64,000 nucleotides of DNA from CAVRTM01 sp963724015 (GTDB lineage Bacteria > Actinomycetota > Actinomycetes > Actinomycetales > Dermatophilaceae), in NCBI GenBank assembly GCA_963724015.1, contig CAVRTM010000017.1, forward strand, positions 23,571 to 87,570. The letters run 5' to 3'. This document shows positions 7,564-16,473 of the stretch, one piece after another (the stretch's first letter is position 1; each line of letters starts with the position of its first letter). The notes under the pieces were generated by a model, which saw only the letters and a program-made list of their open reading frames with translations, was not told where the DNA came from and ran no database searches. The position numbers and the translations under genes were made by a program.

Positions 7564-8364
7564 CTATGCGGTGCCACGACGCGACCCGTCCGGGCCTACA
7601 GCTCGTACGTCGCGCCGGGCAGCGGCCAGCTCGACCTCGCCGGTCCACACCGCAGCGGCCTGCGCACGGCACACCTCCGGGTCGTTCCACGGCGGCAGGT
7701 GGGTCAGCATCAGCCGCTGCACTCCCCCGGCGTCGACCGCCGCGCGCGCCGCGCGGCTGCCCGAGAGGTGGATCCCCTCCGCGTCGTCGCGGCCGTCCAC
7801 GAAGGCGGCGTCCGCGAGGACCAGCGAGGCGTCGTGGCACAGCGGGCCGAGCGCCGGGCAGGCGTCGGTGTCACCGGTGTAGGCCAGCGTGCGGCCGTCC
7901 GCCTCGACCCGCACGCCGTACGCCTCGACCGGGTGGTTGACCCGGAACGGCGTGACCGTGAACGGCCCCACCTCGAACGCGTCCCGGTCGGTCACCTCAC
8001 GGAAGTCCAGCTCGGCACGCATGCCGTCCGGGTCGTCGAGGTCGTAGGCACGGATCATCCGCTCGGCGATCCCTGCCGGGCCGTAGACGGGAACGGCCCT
8101 GGGGTTGGGGCCGCGCGGGTCGTACCGCTGGGCGACGTACAGGCCGCACAGGTCCGTGCAGTGGTCCGGGTGCAGGTGGCTGATGACCACGGCGTCGACC
8201 GCGCGGAGGTCGACGTGCCGCTGCAGCGCGCCCAGCGACCCGTTGCCGAGGTCGAGGACCAGGTGCCAGGTGCGGCCCTCGTGCTCGGCCCGCACGAGGT
8301 AGCAGGACGCGGGCGAGCCCGGCCCCGGCAGCGACCCCGAGCACCCGACGACGGTCAGCCTCAT
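7564..8364 (-). CDS. MBL-fold metal-dependent hydrolase
   Basis: A 266-residue metallo-beta-lactamase fold protein. HLHPDH carries the HxHxDH zinc motif; later metal ligands fall in NHPVEAYG, TGDTD and LTHLPPW. It resembles the RNase Z/phosphodiesterase branch, though the usual RNase Z exosite is not evident. The ATG at 8364 overlaps the murI stop (ATGA), so it is coupled to murI. This position between murI and rph is conserved in actinobacteria. A nucleic acid or cyclic nucleotide substrate is plausible but unproven. Confidence 0.85.
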   Translation of the reverse strand: MRLTVVGCSGSLPGPGSPASCYLVRAEHEGRTWHLVLDLGNGSLGALQRHVDLRAVDAVVISHLHPDHCTDLCGLYVAQRYDPRGPNPRAVPVYGPAGIAERMIRAYDLDDPDGMRAELDFREVTDRDAFEVGPFTVTPFRVNHPVEAYGVRVEADGRTLAYTGDTDACPALGPLCHDASLVLADAAFVDGRDDAEGIHLSGSRAARAAVDAGGVQRLMLTHLPPWNDPEVCRAQAAAVWTGEVELAAARRDVRAVGPDGSRRGTA

Positions 8365-9167
8365 CGGCTGGCCACGGCCTCCGCCGTCGCGTGCACCACC
8401 TCCGGCCCGAGGAACCGGCGCGCCAGCCGCTCGAACTCGGCCGGGTCCCCGGTCGTGACGAACTCGTGGGTCGGCGGCGGCAGGTCGTCCGGGCGCAGCG
8501 CGTCGGCGTCCGCGAGCACGCGGTAGACGTCCTTGGCCGTCTCCTCGGCCGAGGACACCAACGTGACGTCCTCGCCCATCACGTAGGAGATGACACCGGT
8601 CAGCAGCGGGTAGTGGGTGCAGCCCAGGATCAGCGTGTCGACACCCTGCGCGGCGACCGGGGCGAGGTACTCGTGGGCGGCGCTGAGCAGCTCCGGGCCG
8701 CCGGTCACCCCCGACTCGACGAACTCCACGAACCGCGGGCACGGCCGGCTGGTCACCGTGATCTGCGGCGCGGCGGCGAACGAGTCGGCGTACGCGTGGC
8801 TCTGGTGCGTCGCCTGCGTGGAGATCACCCCGACCCGGTTGTTGCGGGTCGCCGACACCGCCCGGCGGACGGCGGGGCGGATCACCTCGACCACCGGCAC
8901 GTCATAGCGCTCACGGGCGTCGTGCAGCATCGCCGCCGACGCGGAGTTGCACGCGATCACCAGCGCCTTGACGTCACGGTCGACCAGCCGGTCCATGCAC
9001 TCCAGCGCGAACCGGCGCACCTCGGCGATCGGCCGGGGACCGTAGGGCTGGCGCGCGGTGTCACCGAGGTAGGCGATGGACTCGTGCGGCAGCTGGTCGA
9101 GAACCGCACGGGCCACGGTGAGTCCGCCGTAGCCGCTGTCGAAGATGCCGATGGGTGCGTCTGCCAC
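8361..9167 (-). CDS. murI: Glutamate racemase
   Basis: A 268-residue cofactor-independent racemase that makes D-glutamate for peptidoglycan. The two catalytic cysteines are Cys73 (VIACNSASA) and Cys183 (ILGCTHYPL), and Asp10 is in IGIFDSGYGGL. The length fits the family. It is the first gene of the murI-MBL-rph-rdgB group and follows DUF2017 by about 80 bp in the same direction. Confidence 0.96.
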   Translation of the reverse strand: MADAPIGIFDSGYGGLTVARAVLDQLPHESIAYLGDTARQPYGPRPIAEVRRFALECMDRLVDRDVKALVIACNSASAAMLHDARERYDVPVVEVIRPAVRRAVSATRNNRVGVISTQATHQSHAYADSFAAAPQITVTSRPCPRFVEFVESGVTGGPELLSAAHEYLAPVAAQGVDTLILGCTHYPLLTGVISYVMGEDVTLVSSAEETAKDVYRVLADADALRPDDLPPPTHEFVTTGDPAEFERLARRFLGPEVVHATAEAVASR

Positions 9168-9246
9168 CGTCGAAGCCTAGACGGGCGCCGGCGAGGCGGC
9201 CGAACCGACGCGGCGTTCCATCGGTCACATCCGGACCGCGGCGCGC

Positions 9247-9837
9247 TCAGCCCATCAGCGCCTGCGTCAGCGACTCCTGCAGCCACGTCATGAAGTCGTA
9301 GTAGGCCGCCAGCACCGTGGCCGGGTCGTCGGCGTCCCCCTGCTCGAGCCGGTCGGCGAGCGCCTCGGCGTCGTCGTCGGTGCGCAGGCCCAGACGCTCC
9401 CCCAGCAGCAGGCGGACGTCGGTCAGCGCCACCACCAGCGCACCCGCCTGGGCCTGGTCGAGGACGAGCTTGTCGCCGTCGGCGGCCAGCAGCGCGTCAC
9501 GCGCCGTGGTCAGGTTGGCGGTCTTGCGCTCGCGCAGGCCGCGCTCCGTCAACCGCCTGAACTCGGCCGCGGCGGCCTCGTCCTCGCGGTGCGCGGGGGG
9601 CAGCAGCCGCTCCAGCGCGGGGTCGCGCGGCCCCTCCAGCCGGGGGTCGGTGGCGTCCTGGAAGGACGGCATCCCCATCGAGGCGACCAGGTCGTCGAAG
9701 GGGTCACCGGTGTCCACGCGCGGCGCCGGGGCGAGGAACTCGCGGGTCTGGTCCAGCAACCCGGCGACGACCTCACGCTCGATGCGGTCCAGCCGCGCGA
9801 CGAAGCGGTCACCCTTGCGCTTGAACGCCTTTGCCAC
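9247..9837 (-). CDS. DUF2017 family protein
   Basis: A 196-residue helical, acidic protein of the DUF2017 family, whose members sit directly downstream of clpS in many actinobacteria. It begins MAKAFKRKGDRFVARLD and holds a conserved central LRERKTANLTTARDALL segment and a C-terminal YYDFMTWLQESL. The start codon lies immediately before the clpS stop, so translation is probably coupled. Position suggests a role with the ClpS/ClpCP degradation system, but no activity is known to me. Confidence 0.88.
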   Translation of the reverse strand: MAKAFKRKGDRFVARLDRIEREVVAGLLDQTREFLAPAPRVDTGDPFDDLVASMGMPSFQDATDPRLEGPRDPALERLLPPAHREDEAAAAEFRRLTERGLRERKTANLTTARDALLAADGDKLVLDQAQAGALVVALTDVRLLLGERLGLRTDDDAEALADRLEQGDADDPATVLAAYYDFMTWLQESLTQALMG

Positions 9838-10128
9838 TCACTCGTCCTTCTGGAACGTCGCCCACAGGCCGTATGCCTGCAGTGCCTCGGTGTCGTGCTC
9901 CATCTTCTCGCGGGAGCCGGTCGACACGACCGCACGCCCCTTCTGGTGCACGTCCAGCATGAGTCGCTCGGACTTCTCGCGCGAGTAGCCGAAGTAGCTC
10001 TGGAACACGTAGGTCACGTAGGACATGAGGTTGACCGGGTCGTTCCAGACCAGGGTGATCCAGGGCTGGTCGAGGTCGGTCCCCTCGGTCAGCTCGAGGC
10101 TCTGCTGCTCCACGGGGGCGATCGACAC
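9838..10128 (-). CDS. clpS: ATP-dependent Clp protease adaptor ClpS
   Basis: A 96-residue N-recognin that delivers N-degron substrates to ClpC/ClpA. The core LVWNDPVNLMSYVTYVF contains the NDPVN loop typical of ClpS, followed by FGYSREKSERLMLDVHQKG. It starts with GTG at 10128. A putative -10 (TAAGGT) ends 6 nt before the start, so the message is probably leaderless. DUF2017 follows directly. It is divergent from pncB with only 23 bp between the starts. Confidence 0.95.
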   Translation of the reverse strand: MSIAPVEQQSLELTEGTDLDQPWITLVWNDPVNLMSYVTYVFQSYFGYSREKSERLMLDVHQKGRAVVSTGSREKMEHDTEALQAYGLWATFQKDE

Positions 10129-10151
10129 GGGACCACCTTAGGCTGAGCCCC
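10129..10151. promoter_or_regulatory. Overlapping divergent leaderless promoters clpS/pncB
   Basis: The 23-bp gap between two divergent GTG starts contains TAGGCT (10139-10144), 7 nt before pncB, and on the other strand TAAGGT (10140-10135), 6 nt before clpS. Both fit TANNNT -10 boxes for leaderless transcripts, and the two boxes share two base pairs. Confidence 0.5.
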
Positions 10152-11455
10152 GTGACGAGCACCGCCCTGCTGACCGACCACTACGAGCTCACCATGCTGC
10201 AGGCCGCCCTGCGCAGCGGCGCCGCCGAGCGCCGATGCGTGTTCGAGGTCTTCGCCCGCCGCCTCCCCGAGGGCCGCCGGTACGGCGTCGTGGCCGGCAC
10301 CGGCCGGCTGCTCGAGGCCATCCGGGACTTCCGCTTCGGCGAGGAGGAGCTGGCCGCGCTGCGCGGGGCCGACGTGGTGGACGAGCAGACGCTGGACTTC
10401 CTCGCCGGCTACCGGTTCACCGGGGACGTCGCCGGTTACGCCGAGGGCGAGTGCTTCTTCCCCGGGTCGCCGCTGGTCGTGGTCGAGGCCTGCTTCGCCG
10501 AGGGGGTGCTGCTGGAGACGCTCATCCTCTCGATCCTCAACCACGACGCCGCCGTGGCCGCGGCCGCCTCCCGCATGGTGTGCGCCGCCGGGGACCGGCC
10601 CTGCCTGGAGATGGGTTCGCGTCGCACGCACGAACAGGCGGCGGTCGCGGCCGCGCGAGCGGCGTACGTCGCGGGGTTCGCCGCGACCAGCAACCTGGAG
10701 GCGGGGCGCAGGTACGGCGTCCCGACGGCCGGGACCAGCGCGCACGCGTTCACCCTGCTGCACGACGACGAGCGGACCGCGTTCGAGGCGCAGGTGGCCT
10801 CCCTGGGCAAGGAGACGACCCTGCTGGTGGACACGTACGACGTGGCGGCGGCCGTGCAGACCGCGGTCGAGGTCGCCGGCCCGGAGCTCGGCGCGGTGCG
10901 GCTGGACTCCGGCGACCTGCTGACCCAGGCCGCCGAGGTCCGAGCCCAGCTGGATGCGCTCGGCGCCCGCGACACGAGGATCGTGGTGACCTCCGACCTG
11001 GACGAGTACGCCATCGCCGCCCTGGCCGCCGCGCCGGTCGACTCCTACGGCGTCGGCACCTCCCTGGTCACCGGCTCCGGTGCCCCGACCGCCGGGCTGG
11101 TCTACAAGATGGTCTCCCGCGCCGACGCCAGCGGCACGCTCGTCGACGTGGCCAAGAAGAGCAAGGACAAGGCCTCGGTCGGCGGCCGCAAGTGGGCCCT
11201 GCGCCGGCTGACGCGCCGACGGGTGTGGCCGAGGCCGAGGTGATCGGGGTGGGCGAGCGCCCGGTCGACGACGGCGACGACCGCCCCCTGCTGGTCGACC
11301 TCATGCGCGGCGGGAAGGTGGTGGCCACCGACCTCGACCTCGCCTCGGCCCGCCGGCGGCACGAGCGGTCCCGCGCCGAGCTGCCCCCCAGGGCCCACCA
11401 GCTCTCCCGCGGCGAGCCGGCCATCCCGACCGTCTACGAGACCGGCCGCTCCTGA
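10152..11455 (+). CDS. pncB: Nicotinate phosphoribosyltransferase (frameshifted)
   Basis: NAD salvage enzyme that joins nicotinate and PRPP to give nicotinate mononucleotide. The first 350 residues read continuously: LLTDHYELTML at the N-terminus, the internal GTSAHAFTLLH with the catalytic-region His, and VRLDSGDL in the phosphate-binding barrel. The frame breaks near 11205 and resumes as GVAEAEVIGVGERP to a stop at 11455, giving a normal full length of about 433 residues. Restoring the frame needs removal of two bases or addition of one. Translation starts with GTG and is probably leaderless. pncA follows 47 bp later, so the two form a salvage pair. Confidence 0.88.
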
Positions 11456-11502
11456 GCCCGGCCCGTACGGCGGCGCCGCGGGCCACCGGTTAGCGTCACG
11501 GC

Positions 11503-12129
11503 ATGACCGCGACCCCGCGCCGAGCGCTGATCATCGTCGACGTGCAGAACGACTTCTGCGAGGGCGGCTCCCTGGCCGTCGCCGGCGGCGCCGACGTCGC
11601 CCGGGCCATCAGCCGGTACGTCGAGGCCGCCGAGGGCCGGTACGCCGCGATCGCGGCCAGCACGGACTGGCACGAGGACCCGGGAGCCCACTTCTCCGAC
11701 TCCCCCGACTACGTCGACAGCTGGCCGGTGCACTGCCGGATCGGCACGGACGGCGCGCTCATCCACCCTGACGCCGAGCCGGCCTTCGAGCACGTGCAGG
11801 CCGTCTTCCGCAAGGGCGTGCACCAGGCGGCGTACAGCGGCTTCGAGGGGGTCACGCCCGAGGGCGACCGGCAGGTGCCGCTCGCGGACTGGCTGCGCGA
11901 ACGGGCGATCGAGGACGTCGACGTCGTCGGCATCGCCACGGACCACTGCGTGCGCGCCACCGCCCTGGACGCCGCCGCCGAGGGCTTCGGCACGACGGTC
12001 CTGCTGGGCCTCACCGCCGGGGTCGCCCGCGAGAGCACCGACCGCGCCCTGGCACAGCTGCGTGAGGCCGGCGTCGAGCTGGACGGCGAGCCGTACGTCG
12101 GTGGAGCGCCCGGCGTCGCCGGGGACTGA
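11503..12129 (+). CDS. pncA: Nicotinamidase
   Basis: A 208-residue cysteine hydrolase that converts nicotinamide to nicotinate, the substrate of the neighbouring PncB. The triad is visible as Asp13 (IIVDVQNDF), Lys104 (FRKGVH) and Cys149 (ATDHCVRATALDA). Metal ligands are Asp55, His57 and His63 (STDWHEDPGAHF). A TAGCGT box ends 6 nt before the ATG, suggesting its own leaderless promoter as well as read-through from pncB. Confidence 0.95.
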   Translation: MTATPRRALIIVDVQNDFCEGGSLAVAGGADVARAISRYVEAAEGRYAAIAASTDWHEDPGAHFSDSPDYVDSWPVHCRIGTDGALIHPDAEPAFEHVQAVFRKGVHQAAYSGFEGVTPEGDRQVPLADWLRERAIEDVDVVGIATDHCVRATALDAAAEGFGTTVLLGLTAGVARESTDRALAQLREAGVELDGEPYVGGAPGVAGD

Positions 12130-12178
12130 CCCTGGGGCGGGTCGATCCCCGGCGACGACCAGGGGCGGGGGCAGGGGT

Positions 12179-14122
12179 CTAGTGGCGGCCGCCCTCGGCG
12201 GCGCCGACGACCTGGACCGGGACACCGCCGGCGGTGAGCCTCCAGTCGTGCGTGGCGAAGGTCGAGGCGTCGATCTTGCCGGCCGCGGTGACCCAGTCGA
12301 TGATCAGCTGGCGGATCTCCACCTGGGCGTTGTAGAGCACCGGCGCGGTCTTGACGCCGGGGAAGTTGCCGCCGCCGGACTGGCGGTAGTTGTTGATGGC
12401 GATCACGAACGACTGGCCCGCGGTGACCGGGGCCCCACCGTAGGTGAGGTTCTTGATCCGCGAGCCCGGCGCCTGCTCGATGTCGATGTCGTAGGCCAGC
12501 GGCGCGTCCAGGCCGCCCATGATGTCGTAGTTGTAGTCCGGGGTGCCGGTGGGGGCGGTGGCCGTGACCGCGTTGGTCACGGCGTCGGGGGCGTAGGGGC
12601 CGGTCCCCTCCACCTGCTTGAAGTAGTAGGCCGACCACTCCAGGTAGGCCAGCACCTCGGCGCCGGTCATCCTGATGCCCAGCAGGGTGTTGTCGAAGAC
12701 GTAGAGGCCGGCGACGTCACGCACCGTCACGTCGCCCGCGGGGATGGCGGCGTCGCGGTTGAACGGCGCGGCGATCGACAGCACCGGGGTGGAGGCGTCG
12801 GCGGTGCCGGCCAAGGCCTTCTTCACGGCCTGTGCCTGGACGACGTTGATGAAGTCCATCGCTGCCGTGTCCTCGAAGCGCGAGGTGGCGGCCGACATGG
12901 CGGTGACGTTGGTGCCGATGACGGAGTTGACGTACTGGCGCACGACGCTGTGGTCCCTGGCCAGCAGCCTGGCCACCGCCCGGTCCTCGGGCACGGTGTT
13001 GGCGTTGAGCAGGTGGGCGTGGGCCGTGTCGACCCTCCAGCGGCCGTGCTCCTGCACCAGGTCGAGGTCCATCACCGTGAGGCGCATGCCCCACTTCAGC
13101 GGCTCGGAGAGCAGGACCTTGCGGCCGGTCTTCTCGTTGGCGACGAACAGCTCGGGGATCTCCTCGTGGGCGTGCCCGACGAGGATGGCGTCGATGTCCG
13201 GGACCTGTTGTGCCAGAAGGGTGCTGGCGTTCTCGGGGTAGGGAAGTGCGTCGCCGTACGAGGAGGACGTCTTGGACCCCGAGTGGCAGGACACGATGAC
13301 GACGTCGGCGCCGGCGCGCTTGAGGCGCGGCACGTAGGTCCTGGCCTGCTCGACGATCCCGGGGAAGCGCACCTTGCCCTCGACGTTGTCGCGGTCCCAG
13401 ATGGCGACCCCTGGGGTGACGAGCCCGAGGATGCCGACGAGCACGTCCTTGCCGTGCGGGGTGCGGACGCGCTTGATCACATAGGGCGGGAACGTCGGCG
13501 CACCGGTCTTCCAGTCCACCGCGTTGGCGCCCAGCAGCGGGAAGCGCAGCTGGCGCTGGAACGCACGCAGCGTGTCCAGGCCGTAGTTGAACTCGTGGTT
13601 GCCGAGGGCCGCGGCGTCGTAGCCGATCGCGTTCATGGCGGCGGCCATCGGGTGGATGTGCCCCTTGGTGATGGGGTCGATCTTGGCGTAGTAGTAGCTC
13701 AGCGGCGTGCCCTGGATCGTGTCACCGGCGTCCAGTGTCAGGCAGCTGGCGGCGCCACGCTCCTGGCGCATCAGCGTGATCAGGGTCGAGACCTTGGCCA
13801 GGCCCACGTCGTTGGCCGCACTGTCGGTGTATTCGGCATCCTTGAAGTAGTCCCAGTTCAGGACGTTGCCATGGGTGTCGCTCGTGCCGAGGACGGTCAG
13901 GCGGAAGGACTTCCCCCGGGCCTTGCCGCCCCCACGGTGGTCGCGCCCGTGCGCACCGGCGGGTGCCGCGCCTGCCACCGCCGCCGCGCCCACACCGCCG
14001 ACCGCCGCCATCGCCAGCAGCTGCCGGCGTGATGCCGTCGCGGCTGCCGCCTCGGCCGCCCCCGCCTCGGATGCGCCCCTGGCGCCCCTGCCTCGAATGT
14101 CCTGCACGCGTGCCTCCCACAT
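12179..14122 (-). CDS. Secreted 5'-nucleotidase / 2',3'-cyclic phosphodiesterase
   Basis: A 647-residue extracytoplasmic metallophosphoesterase. The N-terminal twin-arginine signal (SRRQLLAMAAVGGVG, ending AGAHG) directs Tat export. The metal-binding motifs are GTSDTHGN, LDAGDTIQG, GNHEFNYG and GHAHEE, as in the UshA/CpdB family. The C-terminal part is the nucleotidase C domain (FNRDAAIPAG, GGGNFPGVK). It probably scavenges phosphate and nucleosides from nucleotides outside the cell. I chose the ATG at 14122; GTG codons nearby are alternatives. The frame is intact for 1.9 kb although flanking genes are broken. A strong terminator separates it from hmgA. Confidence 0.9.
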   Translation of the reverse strand: MWEARVQDIRGRGARGASEAGAAEAAAATASRRQLLAMAAVGGVGAAAVAGAAPAGAHGRDHRGGGKARGKSFRLTVLGTSDTHGNVLNWDYFKDAEYTDSAANDVGLAKVSTLITLMRQERGAASCLTLDAGDTIQGTPLSYYYAKIDPITKGHIHPMAAAMNAIGYDAAALGNHEFNYGLDTLRAFQRQLRFPLLGANAVDWKTGAPTFPPYVIKRVRTPHGKDVLVGILGLVTPGVAIWDRDNVEGKVRFPGIVEQARTYVPRLKRAGADVVIVSCHSGSKTSSSYGDALPYPENASTLLAQQVPDIDAILVGHAHEEIPELFVANEKTGRKVLLSEPLKWGMRLTVMDLDLVQEHGRWRVDTAHAHLLNANTVPEDRAVARLLARDHSVVRQYVNSVIGTNVTAMSAATSRFEDTAAMDFINVVQAQAVKKALAGTADASTPVLSIAAPFNRDAAIPAGDVTVRDVAGLYVFDNTLLGIRMTGAEVLAYLEWSAYYFKQVEGTGPYAPDAVTNAVTATAPTGTPDYNYDIMGGLDAPLAYDIDIEQAPGSRIKNLTYGGAPVTAGQSFVIAINNYRQSGGGNFPGVKTAPVLYNAQVEIRQLIIDWVTAAGKIDASTFATHDWRLTAGGVPVQVVGAAEGGRH

Positions 14123-14222
14123 CGATCCACCGGTGTCTGCCGCACCACGGCGCGGCGGCTCGTGTGAGCCCTGCGGCAGAGTAACCGCAGGGGACGACAC
14201 CGCCGGGGTACGACGGGTGACC

Positions 14223-14261
14223 GCCTCGTGTCGCCCGCGCGGCCGGCGGGCGACACGAGGC
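14223..14261 (-). terminator. Strong hairpin after hmgA
   Basis: Perfect 16-bp arms, GCCTCGTGTCGCCCGC and its complement, enclose a 7-nt loop 14 bp after the hmgA stop. There is no long T-run, as is common for actinobacterial terminators. Confidence 0.65.
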
Positions 14262-14274
14262 GAGGCGGAGCAGC

Positions 14275-15518
14275 TCAGCTCTGCTGGCCCGTCCGGCCAC
14301 CGGCCCACGACCACGCGTAGCGGCCGTCGTCGACCGCACGCCCTGCCTCGCCGAGCTCGAGCGGGCGGAAGGTGTCCACCATGACGGCGAGCTCGTCGAA
14401 GTACTCCACCCCGATCGACCGCTCGTAGGCGCCGGGCTGCGGTCCGTGCGCGTGGCCGCCGGGGTGCAGCGAGACCGACCCCTTGCCGATGCCGGAGCCC
14501 TTGCGCGCCTCGTAGTCGCCGTCGACGTAGAACATGACCTCGTCGCTGTCGACGTTGGAGTGGTAGTAGGGCACCGGGATCGACAGCGGGTGGTAGTCCA
14601 CCTTGCGCGGCACGAAGTTGCAGATGACGAAGTCCGGCGCCCTCGAACACCTGGTGCACCGGCGGCGGCTGGTGCACCCGGCCGGTGATCGGCTCGAAGT
14701 CGCGCACGTTGAAGGCGTAGGGGTAGAGGCAGCCGTCCCAGCCCACGACGTCCAGCGGGTGGTGCGCCGAGGTGTGGACGCTGCCGACGATCCCCGACGG
14801 CCCGTTGCCGCGGTGCTTGAGGAAGACCTCCGTCGGCACGTCGGCCGCCGCACCGACGTCCTCGGCCAGCAGCGTGGCCGCGGGCACCCGCAGGTCGCGC
14901 TCGCAGTACGGCGCGTGCTCCAGCAGCTGGCCGAACCGGCTGAGGTAGCGCCGGGGTGGGCTGATGTGGGAGTTGGCCTCGATGCAGTAGGCCCGCAGCG
15001 GCACGCTGCCCTCGGCGACCTTGGGGATCCACCGGTGCGTGGTGGCCCGCGGGATGACGAGGTAGTCGCCGTGCGCGACGTCGAACGCACCGAACACCGT
15101 CTCGACCCGCGCCTCACCGCGCTCGACGTAGACGCACTCGTCGCCGATCGCGTTGCGGTAGAACGGGGCTCGGCGAGTCGGCGACCACGTAGGAGATGCG
15201 CACGTCGGCGTTGGCCAGCACCAGCCGCCGTCCCGTCACGACGTCGACCCCACGGATGGAGTCCTCGTCGGGGAACAGGTCGTGCAGCGACAGGTGCCTG
15301 GGCAGCAGCGGGTGGTTCGGGGTGGTGGACAGGTCGGGCAGCTCCCAGGCGCGGGCGCCGACGATCGCGGACGGCAGGCCGCGGTGGTAGAGCAGCGAGG
15401 AGTCGGAGGAGAACCCCTCCTCGCCCATCAGCTCCTCGTAGTACAGCCCGCCCTCGGGCGTGCGGTGCTGCGTGTGCCGCTTGGGCGGGACGTGCCCGAT
15501 CCGCTGGTAGTGCGCCAT
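14275..15518 (-). CDS. hmgA: Homogentisate 1,2-dioxygenase (two frameshifts)
   Basis: Opens the ring of homogentisate to maleylacetoacetate in tyrosine catabolism. The N-terminus MAHYQRIGHVPPKRHTQHR and the cupin region are clear. The iron site is in the C-terminal half (HPLDVVGWDGCLYPYAFN, then GSVSLHPGGHAHGPQP). The product is spread over three frames: one inserted C near 15160 (before FYRNAIG) and one inserted G near 14645 (in VFEAPDFVICNF). With both bases removed the protein is about 413 residues, normal for the bacterial enzyme. The breaks are likely sequence errors. It pairs with fahA and hppD in this window. Confidence 0.88.
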
Positions 15519-15596
15519 GCCGCTCCCGGTCCGTCGTGCGTCCGCTCAGCGGACGCAGGTGTCACTGTCAACCCAGCGTCCAGTAGCCTGCCGGTC

Positions 15597-16473
15597 ATGT
15601 CAATGACGCCGCAGGACCCGCCCCCCGCGCGCGCGGCGGACCCGGCCGAACGGGCGCTCTTCCGCCGCCTGGTCGACGACGCCGCGGTCTTCCCTCCGGG
15701 CCTGGCTCCCCTGCCCCGCGCCGTGGAGGAGCACCTGGCCCGCCGGTCGGAGCCGTGGGCCGACCTGGTCGGCCCGCTCCTCGTGCCCGCCGCCGCGGCC
15801 CCCGAGCTGCTGGCCGTCCCCCGGGCCGCGCCGCTGGACGTCGCGCTCGTGGCCCGGCCGGGCACCGCCCTCGACGTGGTGGAGCGGGCCCTCGACCAGC
15901 TCGGCCGCGACGCCACGCTGACCGTGGTGGGCGCCGAGATCGCGTGGTCCAGCGAGTGGGCCGGGTCGCTGGGCTGGGGCCTGCCCGTGTCCGTGGAGGT
16001 GCCGCGCGGGCCCGACCTCGTCGCCGCGCTGGAGGACATCCGGGACCACACGGCCGGCAGGAGCCCGCTGCAGGCCAAGATGCGCACGGGCGCCACCGAC
16101 GCGCTGCCGGTCCCGGACGCGACCGAGCTGGCCACGTTCCTGCGCACCTGCGTCGACATGGAGCTGGGGTTCAAGCTCACCGGTGGCCTGCACCGCGCCG
16201 TCGCGCACACCACCGCCGAGGGCGAGCGCCAGCACGGGTTCCTCAACGTCCTCTGCGCCACCCGCTGGGCGCTGGCCCACGCCGCAGAGGTGCCCGAGCT
16301 GGCGGCCCTGCTGGAGCAACGGGACCCGGCGCCACTGCTGGACATCCTCACCCGCATGAGCGCGGCCGACGCCAGCGTCGTCCGCGCCTTCTTCACGGCG
16401 TACGGCTGCTGCGGGGTCACGGACCCCGTCGCACGACCTGTCGACGCTGGGCCTGATCAAGGAGACCGCATGA
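15597..16473 (+). CDS. Unknown protein coupled to fahA (frameshifted)
   Basis: About 291 residues; I recognise no named family. It begins MSMTPQDPPPARAADPAERALFR, has Arg- and Pro-rich stretches, a QAKMRTGATDALPVPD segment and a C-terminal HGFLNVLCATRWA, and ends TAYGCCGVTDPV. One extra base near 16430 breaks the end; without it the gene stops at TGA overlapping the fahA ATG (ATGA), so the two are translationally coupled. A TAGCCT box 7 nt before the ATG suggests a leaderless promoter. The divergent partner is hmgA. Position makes a role in aromatic catabolism likely, but that is inference only. Confidence 0.75.

Noticed and set aside
12179..15097. Single 972-codon protein fusing the nucleotidase to homogentisate dioxygenase
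   Set aside because: The two parts belong to separate genes with a strong hairpin between them; the fusion arises because a +1 error in hmgA puts it in the same frame.
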